DNA of 64,000 nt from Bdellovibrionales bacterium GWA1_52_35 (GTDB lineage Bacteria; Bdellovibrionota; UBA1018), in contig MEPO01000005.1 in the NCBI GenBank assembly GCA_001769805.1, positions 72,867 through 136,866 on the forward strand, read 5' to 3'. A program made the translations under genes and the position numbers. A model generated the notes under the pieces. The model saw only the letters and a program-made list of their open reading frames with translations, did not search any database and was not told the DNA's origin. Positions 17,548 through 26,094 of this stretch are shown here, piece after piece. Every line of letters begins with the position of its first letter. Positions within the stretch are counted from its first letter, which is position 1.

Positions 17548-17769
17548 ATGTTTCCCCTACTTGCAGTAGGCGCACTCATCACAGGGACAGCGCTGGTGGC
17601 GGCAGCGGCGACAAAATCACCCAAGCCGGAACGTCGCAAACCGGAGATTGAGGGCGCGGTTTCTCCAGCTGCGTATTTGATCGTTCCCGTTCAATCCGCT
17701 CAAAAAGAAGAAGGCAAACCGGTCAAAACGGCTTCTCTCGTGGAACTCATCGGAAAAATGGTTTTTTAG
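17548..17769 (+). CDS. Small unknown protein with N-terminal hydrophobic segment
   Basis: Seventy-three residues. The first 20 (MFPLLAVGALITGTALVAAA) are hydrophobic and would form a signal anchor or uncleaved membrane helix; the rest is basic and proline-rich and ends in LVELIGKMVF. An AAAGG-type site precedes the ATG and a perfect -10 lies upstream, which supports a real gene. I do not recognise it. Confidence 0.55.
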   Translation: MFPLLAVGALITGTALVAAAATKSPKPERRKPEIEGAVSPAAYLIVPVQSAQKEEGKPVKTASLVELIGKMVF

Positions 17770-17776
17770 GTTATTT

Positions 17777-17792
17777 CGTTCATGCATGAACG
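17777..17792. other. Perfect 16-base palindrome between convergent genes
   Basis: CGTTCATGCATGAACG is fully self-complementary and lies between the stop of the small gene (17769) and that of the minus-strand PilZ gene (17802). It could fold as a shared terminator stem or bind a dimeric protein. No T-run adjoins it on either side. Confidence 0.35.
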
Positions 17793-17801
17793 GGAAACGG
17801 G

Positions 17802-18617
17802 TCACCGTCGATGCACGGGTTTATCCGGGACGATTCCCTTCCCGGTACGAAAAAGCAGGACCAGCCATTCCTTGAAATCCTTCTTCCAATCAAAAGGAGT
17901 CCGCACTGGATATTTTTGCCGCTTGAGTTCTTTGATGATGCTCCGAACCTCTTTTGAAGAGCCCACGAACTGCACCCCGAATCCAGGACGTTCCCCGCCG
18001 CGTCGATAAACCACCTTACCGGATACTTTCAGGGGCCGCTCCAGAAGCATTCCTGAAAAGATGAGAGTCGACCCGGCTTCAAGCTCACCGGATTCGTTCA
18101 AAAAAAGGCCGCCTTCAGAAAAATCCGTGATCCAAGCCTTTTGTGTGCGCTCCCCCACCGAAAACTGACACTCGGCGCGGATCAGATACCGCGGTTTGGA
18201 CTCCCACCAGCGGATCGAGGGATCAAGATAAAGAATTTTTACAGCTGGGAGTAAAAAATAGCCGACCAAAAGCAAATCCAGAAGAGTCACTAAAGCCAGC
18301 ATCCAAAGAGGGAAATAGGCCGGGTAACTGCGCCAGGTCTGGATGTTTCCAAAAACAGTGGTTGCGACAGCCAGAAAGACCAAGGGATAACTAGAGCGTT
18401 TACACGAATAAATCGCTAAACCAGCCAAGGGCAAAACCAGAAAATAATCGAACAAGCCCCACCAGGAGGAATCCGCGACCAGAAGCTTGAGATACGCGAG
18501 TACGGGTAATCCCTGAAGGGAAGAGGAAAGAATGGAGTTAAAAATGGGCGCCCCAACGTGCAGTAAAGCCAAAATGATGATGGACCAGGGACGCGCTTTC
18601 ACCGGAAAATCCTCCAT
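17802..18617 (-). CDS. Membrane protein with C-terminal PilZ domain
   Basis: Predicted inner-membrane c-di-GMP receptor. Residues 10-130 hold about four hydrophobic segments; residues 140-235 form a PilZ domain with the full ligand signature, RxxxR at 143-147 (RYLIR) and DxSxxG at 165-170 (DFSEGG). A basic tail of about 35 residues follows (KKDFKEWLVLLFR). The output is unknown; the pilin at 15589 is nearby but on the other strand. The intact binding residues make c-di-GMP binding likely. Confidence 0.85.
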   Translation of the reverse strand: MEDFPVKARPWSIIILALLHVGAPIFNSILSSSLQGLPVLAYLKLLVADSSWWGLFDYFLVLPLAGLAIYSCKRSSYPLVFLAVATTVFGNIQTWRSYPAYFPLWMLALVTLLDLLLVGYFLLPAVKILYLDPSIRWWESKPRYLIRAECQFSVGERTQKAWITDFSEGGLFLNESGELEAGSTLIFSGMLLERPLKVSGKVVYRRGGERPGFGVQFVGSSKEVRSIIKELKRQKYPVRTPFDWKKDFKEWLVLLFRTGKGIVPDKPVHRR

Positions 18618-18692
18618 TTCCAGGATAGCGTGGGAACGAATGCTATGTCGATAGCGAAAGAAAAATTACGCTAGTCTCGAACTCTGGGCAGA

Positions 18693-19631
18693 TTACAAAG
18701 CTGCTCCTGCCTCAAACTTTCTTTGAAAGGCCTGCTCACGAACCACATCGAAAAGGGCGCCTCTTAAATCGTCCTGTAATTGTTTCTCCCGGGCTGCACT
18801 GGCCCCGGCATAGCCTTGGCAGACCAATTGCTTCATTGCAATTTTGAGAGCTTTTCGTGCTCCCTGAATGTACTGAAGTTCCATCGTGTAAAGCGCGATA
18901 TGATCCATAGCCTCTTGAGAAAAAGCTCTCGCGTTTCGGGCGCCGCTCCAGCCGGCAGTAACCAGGTTCTTGCCCAAGCCTCCAGGCCCCGCCTGCGTGG
19001 CTTCGCGACGCTGTTCGGCTACCTGAGAGTGAGCAAGATCGAAATCCCGGAAAATCTCAGAAACCAGTCTCGGAGTGGTGACTGAGGTCTGTTGATAGAA
19101 AATCGGTGAATGATCCCTTGCACTGCTGATCGCCCCGATGACAAACAACGGTGCACCTGCTCCAGCCGCGCTTAAAATACTGCTCGTCCGGACCACGTCC
19201 AGAGAGACCAGGACCGAGTTTCCGATTACTCCTGCGGCACCCTTTTTCCGCGCCAGGTTTTCGGCCACTTTAAATACGGCTTGACTGAACCGTGTTTCTT
19301 CCAGGCGCAGCACAAATTTATTTCCATTAGGAAAGTTGCTTTTAGTTCCAGGCCTGAGGAATGCCCGACCCAGCCCCAGAAGATACGCGCCCGTTGTTGT
19401 CACAGCAAGAGCATGGGATTTTCCTGCCTCTTTGGCTAACTGGCCAAAGCCACTGTCCCAAAGAGCAAAATTCTTCTTGGCCGCAGCTTCTCGGGCATCC
19501 AATCTGCGCTGGATCAGGAGCATTTCGGATTCAGAACACTTGTTTTCGGCAGCGAATGAAACAGGAAGACTCACCGGCACGGCCGCAAGCATCAGGAAAA
19601 TTACCACTGACTGGGCGAAGAGTGCTTTCAT
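18693..19631 (-). CDS. Secreted protein of unknown function
   Basis: 312 residues with a clear Sec signal peptide (1-28, ending VSFAA before ENKCSE) and an AGAGGG ribosome binding site before the ATG. The mature protein is alanine-rich and helical, with amphipathic or hydrophobic stretches near 75-95 and 130-170 (GAAGVIGNSVLVSLDVV, SAAGAGAPLFVIGAISSA), and few cysteines. No motif is recognised. It stands alone between the PilZ membrane protein and nrfA. The 207-base gap behind it up to the nrfA stop shows nothing I can name. Confidence 0.75.
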   Translation of the reverse strand: MKALFAQSVVIFLMLAAVPVSLPVSFAAENKCSESEMLLIQRRLDAREAAAKKNFALWDSGFGQLAKEAGKSHALAVTTTGAYLLGLGRAFLRPGTKSNFPNGNKFVLRLEETRFSQAVFKVAENLARKKGAAGVIGNSVLVSLDVVRTSSILSAAGAGAPLFVIGAISSARDHSPIFYQQTSVTTPRLVSEIFRDFDLAHSQVAEQRREATQAGPGGLGKNLVTAGWSGARNARAFSQEAMDHIALYTMELQYIQGARKALKIAMKQLVCQGYAGASAAREKQLQDDLRGALFDVVREQAFQRKFEAGAAL

Positions 19632-19838
19632 AGACCCTCTTGTGCTGACTCAGAGCATAGAAAAGCAAGTTTAACGCCAGCACGGCCCCGAAAGGTCAAG
19701 TACCGGCAACTACTGGCAACCGCTGGAATGACAAGAATCTTTCAACCAGGGAGATGTCTTTTCATTTAACACCTGTCAGTCGCAGGCACTGTGTCCGTGA
19801 TGACAGGCACAACAGTCACTCAGGTCAACGCTCAGAAT

Positions 19839-21374
19839 TCAGATACCAGGAACACTCACAACTTTTGCACTCTCAATCTGAGCCTGTCTGAAATAATCAA
19901 TCGCTTCCCCCAGTATCCGTGCCGCCTCCTGCGGAGCATGAAAGCCCATCGAGTTTTCGGCGGCGATGAAATCCAGACGCCACTGCGCCTTGCGATGAAG
20001 TTCGGCAATCGCCTTCAGCTCGGGACGCCTGGCGACTTCCACCGCCCAAAGCGCGTTCAACTTCTCACGTCCTCCCGGCCCCTCAGCCAAAACCCGGTTT
20101 TTCTGATCGAATGGTGCGCGGACTTTTCTGTAGGTATCCAAAAAATCCGTCAGCGCCTGCCCGGCGCGCATCACCAATTCAAAATTCCGGCTCTGAATCG
20201 TGTTGGCCCGGCTCTTCAGCTCACTTTCATCCCAAGCATGGCATTGCTGGCACGAACTGTTCACCATCAACAGCGGTGAGCGCACATGATGATCCGAAAC
20301 CTTCATTGCTCCTTCCCGCCGGTACGGCATGTGACAATCCGAACAGGTCACCCCGGACCTGGCGTGAACCCCCTGGTTCCACAATTCGAATTCGGGATGC
20401 TGCGCCTTCAAAAGCTCCGCGCCCGTTTCGGCGTGCTGCCAATCGTAGAACCGGTGCCCATCCGGAAATTTTGTCTGGTTGTAGTGCTTTTCGATTTCCT
20501 GGACTTTCACACCCTGGTCCCAAGGGAAGAAGAGCGTTGTCTTGGGTCCGCAGTAATACTCCACGTGGCATTGTGCGCAGACATAAGTCCGCATCTCCGC
20601 CCGGGTCGCATCGCGGTTCACATTGAAATCAGGAACGCCCTGCGAGGCCTTGAGCGCCCGAATTCCGGCAAGAAATCCCGGCCGGTTCACCTGCAGCCGC
20701 ATTGTCTTGGCGTGATGACAGTCCGTGCACGAGACGGGATGTGCGCCTCGGATCTTGTGAAACTGATCCGACTTGCCTGGGACCGGATTCATGCTCCCGG
20801 TCTGCACCACCTCGGCATAAGCATCTTTGAAGGGAATTCTCGAAAATTTTTCGAAACCCAAGCGGATCACCTGTTCGTTGTAAGACTTGGAGTAGTCCTC
20901 GGCAGAGTCCGCGTTGGGATCCCCACCGCCTAACCTGACCAAGGTCGGGATGATGGAGGCATGACAGTGAAGGCAAGCGCCAGGCTGGGCGCGTTCCGTC
21001 ACCCGGCGGGTATGCTCCTGGTCAAATAACATGAATGCATGGCCGCGCCGGTCCCGGTAATCAATCGCGAAGGCATAACCGGCAAACATTCGGGTCAGAA
21101 ACGGCATCAGCACCGCTTTCTGTGCGGGATTCGCATCTCCTCCCCCGAAATTGGTGCGCGAAGGCTGCGAGGTTTTCTTGTATTGGTCAAATTGCCGAGG
21201 CCAGTTCTGACCCCAGGGTTCCGGGTCGGTGGTCGCCTGCCTGACTTCAACAAAGCGCAGATATGGATTCTGCGCTTCGGTCTTGTGCCGAAAGATGGAG
21301 ACGAGAAGCGCGGCGATCAGAAATGCCCCCACAGCTGCCGCACCCACAATTAACCAAATTTTCTTCCCGTTCAT
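19839..21374 (-). CDS. nrfA: Ammonia-forming cytochrome c nitrite reductase NrfA, CxxCH type
   Basis: Periplasmic pentaheme enzyme reducing nitrite to ammonium with six electrons. The 511 residues have an N-terminal membrane helix or uncleaved signal (7-27) and five heme motifs: CLHCH (134-138), CTDCH (216-220), CAQCH (266-270), CSDCH (344-348) and CQQCH (375-379). CAQCHVEYY holds the active-site Tyr, and the DWQHAETG to KAQHPEFE segment is the family hallmark, with the active-site His region. The first motif, normally the Lys-ligated CxxCK of E. coli, is CxxCH here, a recognised minority type. Downstream of nrfH by 16 bases. Confidence 0.93.
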   Translation of the reverse strand: MNGKKIWLIVGAAAVGAFLIAALLVSIFRHKTEAQNPYLRFVEVRQATTDPEPWGQNWPRQFDQYKKTSQPSRTNFGGGDANPAQKAVLMPFLTRMFAGYAFAIDYRDRRGHAFMLFDQEHTRRVTERAQPGACLHCHASIIPTLVRLGGGDPNADSAEDYSKSYNEQVIRLGFEKFSRIPFKDAYAEVVQTGSMNPVPGKSDQFHKIRGAHPVSCTDCHHAKTMRLQVNRPGFLAGIRALKASQGVPDFNVNRDATRAEMRTYVCAQCHVEYYCGPKTTLFFPWDQGVKVQEIEKHYNQTKFPDGHRFYDWQHAETGAELLKAQHPEFELWNQGVHARSGVTCSDCHMPYRREGAMKVSDHHVRSPLLMVNSSCQQCHAWDESELKSRANTIQSRNFELVMRAGQALTDFLDTYRKVRAPFDQKNRVLAEGPGGREKLNALWAVEVARRPELKAIAELHRKAQWRLDFIAAENSMGFHAPQEAARILGEAIDYFRQAQIESAKVVSVPGI

Positions 21375-21390
21375 AATTTCTCCGTTCTGA

Positions 21391-21903
21391 CTAATTCTGC
21401 GGCATATGCCCTGTACTTCGATGACAATGGATGCAGGACTGCGCCTGATGAGATCCTCCGGATGGAATCAGAATCGCATCTGTTACGAGCCGCTCATGAC
21501 AACGAACACAATTTCCCTGCAAAATTTCGATATTATGCTGTTTGATCTGAATCGGTTTGGAGTAGTTATCCAGAGTAAAGGCGATCGAATGATTCCAACC
21601 ATTGCGCGCCTTCGACAGCCATTTGCCGACGCCGCTCAAAGGCAGATGGCAGTCGTTACAGGTCGCAACATGATGATGTCCGGAAGCGCCCCAGGATTCA
21701 TACTGATGATTCATCACATGGCAGTTCGCGCAGATCTTCGGATCGTTGGAGGCGTACGAAAATCCCTCGGCGTAATAGAAGGTGAAAGCCCCGAGACCCA
21801 GCAGTATCCCCAGAGCCAGGGCAAGCGCCAGCAGGATCGGATTGCGCTTTTTTATAACCACGCTTCCAAGTATCACAGCCGGGCGCCTGACACGCCCGAT
21901 CAA
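21391..21903 (-). CDS. nrfH: Cytochrome c nitrite reductase membrane subunit NrfH
   Basis: NapC/NirT-family quinol dehydrogenase that passes electrons to NrfA. The 170 residues have a membrane anchor (about 23-45) and four CxxCH motifs (CANCH followed by VMNHQYESW, then CNDCH, CVRCH, CIHCH). The start at 21903 is TTG with a GGAGGG very close in front; in-frame GTG codons at 21876 and 21861 are alternatives nearer the membrane segment. The pair can support respiratory ammonification or nitrite detoxification. No nrfBCD genes are present. Confidence 0.93.
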   Translation of the reverse strand: MIGRVRRPAVILGSVVIKKRNPILLALALALGILLGLGAFTFYYAEGFSYASNDPKICANCHVMNHQYESWGASGHHHVATCNDCHLPLSGVGKWLSKARNGWNHSIAFTLDNYSKPIQIKQHNIEILQGNCVRCHERLVTDAILIPSGGSHQAQSCIHCHRSTGHMPQN

Positions 21904-21946
21904 AACCCTCCAGCTGCACTATTATCTCTAGCTCACTTAAGCCGGC

Positions 21947-22636
21947 TTAGGGCGCGAGCGCGTATTCCAGGACAATTGTCGTGGAATAGGTTCCTGCTCC
22001 GGCATTCGTGAAATCAGCAAGAATCTGATAATCCGGCGCCGGCGATAAGTCACTCAGGCGCAAAACGTGCTTGTTTCCAGGAATCAGAAACCGATGGACC
22101 TCTGCCGCACCCGCAATATCCAGACCCACAGGCAGAAGACTTGAGCCCGGAATCCCCGCCGTAATCGGTGCGCCAAAATTATCCAAAGCATTGAAAATTC
22201 CGGCTCCGGCCTGCCCTGTCGTGTACACCCGGATCAGAGCCGTTCCGCACTTCTCTTTGCCAGAGGTCCCGCAGACCTTGAGTTGGTTGTCAAATAAGTC
22301 ACTTATTTTCAGAAGACCAAAATCGAGAAGAGTATTGGAAATCACAGGTGCCACAAACTGGCTAGCATCCACCGCCATACTGACTGCTGCCGCATTCACA
22401 ACCGTGATAGAGGTGGGTGTCGAAATAGCCAGAGCAGCCCATTTGGGATTCACAGGAGATGAGCCCAACTCAACGTTCAGCAGGGCACGAGACCGAACAA
22501 CCACTCCAGCTTCATCCGTCACACCTACTGGCTTAAGCGAATCGCTTAAATTTTCCCCCGGTTCTTGAGTATTGGCACACCCAATTAGCATTCCTCCCAA
22601 CAGCAATACCATGACCAGCAGCAGTTCTTTTTTCAT
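21947..22636 (-). CDS. Lipoprotein of unknown function
   Basis: Starting at the ATG at 22636, which has an AGGAG site eight bases upstream, the protein is 229 residues with a lipobox LIGC (Cys20). Longer upstream reading is not needed. The mature part is rich in small and beta-forming residues and ends with a TNAGAGTYSTTIVLEYAL strand, suggesting a beta-sandwich. It lies just upstream of nrfH on the same strand (44-base gap) and could be co-transcribed, but no functional link is visible. Confidence 0.75.
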   Translation of the reverse strand: MKKELLLVMVLLLGGMLIGCANTQEPGENLSDSLKPVGVTDEAGVVVRSRALLNVELGSSPVNPKWAALAISTPTSITVVNAAAVSMAVDASQFVAPVISNTLLDFGLLKISDLFDNQLKVCGTSGKEKCGTALIRVYTTGQAGAGIFNALDNFGAPITAGIPGSSLLPVGLDIAGAAEVHRFLIPGNKHVLRLSDLSPAPDYQILADFTNAGAGTYSTTIVLEYALAP

Positions 22637-22786
22637 GACCAGTACTCCTTCTGTTTTCATCTCTCGATCATTTTCCCTCTTCTCCACCTTAAGGATGGAT
22701 GATATTAAACACAAAAAGCAAGTCGCGTCGCGTTAACTCAGATATTTCTACCAAGTAGCCCAATTTTGTTACGATTGATCCATCTT

Positions 22787-22885
22787 ATGAGCCCTTCCAA
22801 AGTACTCATCGCCGATGATGAACCCGAGATCCGTGAGGCATTTGCTCAGCTTTTCAAAATGGCGGGCTGGGATCCAAATAAATGA
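22787..22885 (+). CDS. 32-residue response-regulator receiver stub
   Basis: A short frame begins MSPSKVLIADDEPEIREAF, the first strand, acidic pocket (DDE) and first helix of a CheY-like receiver. It stops after QLFKMAGWDPNK, just where the second strand should begin. Its TGA overlaps the ATG of the ankyrin gene (ATGA at 22882-22885). It lacks the phosphorylation site and cannot act as a receiver. It is either the remnant of a deleted regulator or a short leader that couples translation to the next gene. Confidence 0.6.
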   Translation: MSPSKVLIADDEPEIREAFAQLFKMAGWDPNK

Positions 22886-24510
22886 GCGAACAGGAAGCTC
22901 TGCTCAGCATCATTCAATCACCCCGGCTGCCCAACCGTTTGGACGAATTGACGCGGCTTCTCCACTCTGGTGCAAGTCCTTCCACTCCGGCACTTTTCGA
23001 AACCATTCGGGTCGCGAATATCGAGGCTTCCGAGCTTCTGATCGCAAGCGGTGCGCCTACCGATTCACGGGATGAAAACCACAGAACTCCCCTGATCTGC
23101 GCGACCGAACAGGACTTGTGGCGTACTGTATTTGTTCTCGTCTACAGTGATGCGGAGATCGATGCCAAGGACAACACCGGCATGACCGCTCTCATGCATG
23201 CTACACATTTAAAAAGGACCGAAATCGCCTCTTTTCTGATCACTCATGGAGCCTCTCTTGTGGAAGTGGACCTGCAGGGGAAGAACGCACTCATTCACAG
23301 CGTGACCGAAGGGTGCCTGGATTGCACCCGGATGCTGATCGCAGCGACTCCCAATATTGATCTGGCCGACAAGGAAGGTTTGACGGCCTTGCACTGGGCA
23401 ATTCTTCAGGACGATGTGATACTCGTGAAGGCGCTCCTGGATCAGGGAGCAGACCCGGAAAAATTCGATATCAAGGGAAGCACGCCTCTGCATCACGCAG
23501 TCGCGATGAAGAACCGGCAAATCTTTGACCTGCTTCTGGAGCAGGATATCCGGATCAGTTCCTCCGATCAGGATGGGGACACTCCTTTGATGATCGCCGC
23601 GTTCAAGGGACTTTCTGATTTTGCCGAAATTCTCCTCGCCAGAACGGGGCGTGAAGGTGCTGATCCGAACAGCAAGAACACTCTCGGAGTGACCGCGCTC
23701 GACTTGGTCGATCCGTCGCCCGAAAGCTCAGGCTCTGAGAAGCTGATTTCAGGAATCACCGCCAAATACGGCGATAGTCGCAAATTCGTCGTCCGCGGCC
23801 GTTACTACGAACCTTTCAATCCCGACAAGCAGGGCAGTAAAGTACTGAAACCCACGGCGGAGCAAACCCGGCTCGCGAGAATCGCAGTAAAAGAACTCCT
23901 GGGCACGAAACGGCTTGCGAGCCATAACAACCCGATGGCGGCAAATCCCTCCTCTTCCGAACGCGAGATCGCCCGCCGCGCCGCGCTCCTCATGCAAACT
24001 CGTGATGCCGGTGGCAAAACCCCGCTGATGCAGGCCTGTATCAGCGGAGATATCGAAGCTGCAAAATTATTGCTCGACCAGGGCGCAGAGGTGAACGGCA
24101 AGGATTTTCAGGGTTTCACCAGCCTGATGCTGGCTGCCAATGCGGGCAATCTTGCGCTGGCCACTTTGCTCTTAGAGCATAAAGCGAGTGTCACCGTGAA
24201 GACTCCCCAAGGGTTCACACCACTGCTTTTTGCCGTCGCCAAAAAACACCCGGAACTCGTCAAGCTCCTGATCCAGCACGAGTCAAACGTCAACATCCGG
24301 ATCAAAGGCATGTCCGCCCTGATGATCGCCGCTTCGGGCGGCGCTCTTGAAATCGTGGATTCTCTTCTGAAGGCCGGGGCGGATGCAGCGGAAACCAATC
24401 ATAAGGGGATGAATGCCGCCGCGATCGCCAGCGCTCAGAACCGCGACGATGTCGCTCAGCTCATCACAGATTTTCTGGCAACTCAGAACCCCGCAAAAGG
24501 AAGACGCTGA
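22882..24510 (+). CDS. Ankyrin-repeat protein
   Basis: 542 residues, no signal peptide, so probably cytoplasmic. It is built almost entirely of ankyrin repeats: about seven in residues 30-270 (patterns such as TPLICATE, GMTALMHATH, GLTALHWAI, GSTPLHHAV) and about five in 370-530 (KTPLMQACISGDIEAAKLLLDQGAEVNG and similar). A non-repeat insertion of roughly 100 residues (275-375) has basic stretches and a Pro-Glu segment. It is translationally coupled to the receiver stub and abuts the CheX-domain gene (TGA immediately followed by ATG), so the three are one unit. A scaffold or interaction role is inferred from fold only. Confidence 0.88.
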   Translation: MSEQEALLSIIQSPRLPNRLDELTRLLHSGASPSTPALFETIRVANIEASELLIASGAPTDSRDENHRTPLICATEQDLWRTVFVLVYSDAEIDAKDNTGMTALMHATHLKRTEIASFLITHGASLVEVDLQGKNALIHSVTEGCLDCTRMLIAATPNIDLADKEGLTALHWAILQDDVILVKALLDQGADPEKFDIKGSTPLHHAVAMKNRQIFDLLLEQDIRISSSDQDGDTPLMIAAFKGLSDFAEILLARTGREGADPNSKNTLGVTALDLVDPSPESSGSEKLISGITAKYGDSRKFVVRGRYYEPFNPDKQGSKVLKPTAEQTRLARIAVKELLGTKRLASHNNPMAANPSSSEREIARRAALLMQTRDAGGKTPLMQACISGDIEAAKLLLDQGAEVNGKDFQGFTSLMLAANAGNLALATLLLEHKASVTVKTPQGFTPLLFAVAKKHPELVKLLIQHESNVNIRIKGMSALMIAASGGALEIVDSLLKAGADAAETNHKGMNAAAIASAQNRDDVAQLITDFLATQNPAKGRR

Positions 24511-25383
24511 ATGGCCTCCTCCGAAACCTGGCGCGTGATCCAGAAGAAAAATTTCAGAATTCTGCAGCCGCTCACGGGCTTCAGCGCCACTGATTCCAGC
24601 TTCACTGACGGTCTCTCTCTCCTGCTCATGGAACCGCAGAACTGTATCCTGAATTGCGCCGGCATGCCTCCGCTGGATGAAGCCTCCATTGAGCGGCTGC
24701 GCTTTCTCGAACAGCAGCTCCAGTCTTCCAACAAGAAGCTGCGCCTCGTATTCGCCTCTGAACCTTTACGTCGGGCTTTGGCAAATTCGACAGCGGGAAG
24801 CCATTTCGTGCATCGAGACTCTCTGCTGGAGGCGATCGAGGAACTTTATACAGAAAAAGCCGACAGCTCGAAACGCCAGTTCATCAAGGCTTTCGTCAGC
24901 GCCACCTTGCGAACCTTCCTCGTTCAATCCAAGACCGAAGCTAAACGTGGCGCAATTGGCGTGAAGCACGAGAACACGGATAAACTGCTGGGCGATATCA
25001 GCGGCGTGATTCAGGTCAACGGGACGCAGTTTTCGTACGCGATCATGCTTTCGTTTCCCAAAGCCACGTTCCTGGGTCTCGTCAAACGGCTTTTGGATGA
25101 GGATCATACCGAGATTCATGCCGAGAACCAGGATGCCGCCGCGGAATTCATGAACATCATTTTCGGACAAGCCAAGCTCGTCTTGAATCTGCAAGGAGCC
25201 GGACTGAAACCCCAGCTCCCGAAAATCGCGCTTTCGACTGAATTTCAGGGGTTTGAGTTCAGGCCCGGAGAACTCACTCCCCTCAACTCAGGCAAAACGG
25301 TCGTGATCCCCTTCGAATCACCGCTCGGAAATTTTTATATCGAAGTCTGGTTTCCAGAAGAGCACGCTGCCGAGCTATTCTGA
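24511..25383 (+). CDS. STAS-like/CheX phosphatase-domain fusion
   Basis: 290 residues. The N-terminal part (about 25-115) reads like a STAS-type domain (NCILNCAGMPPLDEASIERLR, then a KLRLVFASEPLRRAL strand-helix unit). The C-terminal part (about 120-288) is a CheX domain with the ExxN phosphatase motif, Glu212 and Asn215 in AEFMNIIFG. CheX removes phosphate from CheY-like receivers. It follows the ankyrin gene with no gap. Its 3' end overlaps the convergent DUF523 gene by nine bases. The CheX call is firm in motif; the STAS call is weaker. No chemoreceptor or cheA is nearby. Confidence 0.75.
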   Translation: MASSETWRVIQKKNFRILQPLTGFSATDSSFTDGLSLLLMEPQNCILNCAGMPPLDEASIERLRFLEQQLQSSNKKLRLVFASEPLRRALANSTAGSHFVHRDSLLEAIEELYTEKADSSKRQFIKAFVSATLRTFLVQSKTEAKRGAIGVKHENTDKLLGDISGVIQVNGTQFSYAIMLSFPKATFLGLVKRLLDEDHTEIHAENQDAAAEFMNIIFGQAKLVLNLQGAGLKPQLPKIALSTEFQGFEFRPGELTPLNSGKTVVIPFESPLGNFYIEVWFPEEHAAELF

Positions 25384-26094
25384 TTCAGCACGGATGCCCC
25401 GGGGCAGGAGCTCTCGCAGGTTTTTCGCGCGCCCTGCCCGGCGAATGGCTTTTAGCACATGCATCCTGTAACCGGATTTCCCCACTTTTCCGTCCATCCG
25501 GACAGCATCGTTTGCCAGGAGAAAGGGCCTCAGCTCCTGGTGAAGCTTCCTGAGAGACTGCAGCGAATTTCCGGCCTTTCTGAAGGCAGCGCTGAAAAAA
25601 ACCTGAACGAGAAAGCTTATACGACGTTCGGGATCTTCCAACTCAACTTCATCGGCGACCGGCAGAGCTGCCCAGCGCTGGTCGCGCTTCAGTTCTGCGG
25701 CAAAAATCCCTTGCCCTTTTCGACAAAACAGGGCCGGCCCCTCATACAATTTCACCCGACGAATTCCACACGACGGCGAACGGCTCTTCAGAATACAGCC
25801 GTCCAGCTCGGGAAGACCGGCAAGCAATTTCAAACTTGTCTGGCGGGCAAGCGGGGTCAGGTCCTTGCCCGTCCGGGTGACGATCATCTTTACGGGAGCC
25901 CCCTGCAGCCGGAGGGTATCGCGAGGGACCCCCAGCCCCATTTCCACCTCGGGGCAGACGGAGGAATAAATAACCCGTTTCCTGAACGGCCCTGCGAGCC
26001 AGTCCTGGCGCTGGTGCTCGCCATCATATCGCACCGATTTCCCGAGAAGACATGCACTGACGAGGATTCTGGGCTTGATACCGGAAAATGCCAT
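25375..26094 (-). CDS. DUF523 (TudS-like) protein with partial YbgA-like tail
   Basis: 239 residues. Residues 1-150 are a DUF523 domain with its three conserved cysteines, C15 (SACLLG), C47 (VCPEVEMGLGVPR) and C109 (SPSCG). In characterised TudS enzymes these bind a [4Fe-4S] cluster that removes sulfur from thiouracil or thiouridine. Residues 150-239 resemble part of the DUF1722/YbgA domain (LRKLHQELRPFLLANDAVRM) but look short. The start overlaps the greB stop by one base (TAATG). A desulfidase role is inferred from the family. Confidence 0.8.
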   Translation of the reverse strand: MAFSGIKPRILVSACLLGKSVRYDGEHQRQDWLAGPFRKRVIYSSVCPEVEMGLGVPRDTLRLQGAPVKMIVTRTGKDLTPLARQTSLKLLAGLPELDGCILKSRSPSCGIRRVKLYEGPALFCRKGQGIFAAELKRDQRWAALPVADEVELEDPERRISFLVQVFFSAAFRKAGNSLQSLRKLHQELRPFLLANDAVRMDGKVGKSGYRMHVLKAIRRAGRAKNLRELLPRGIRAESE

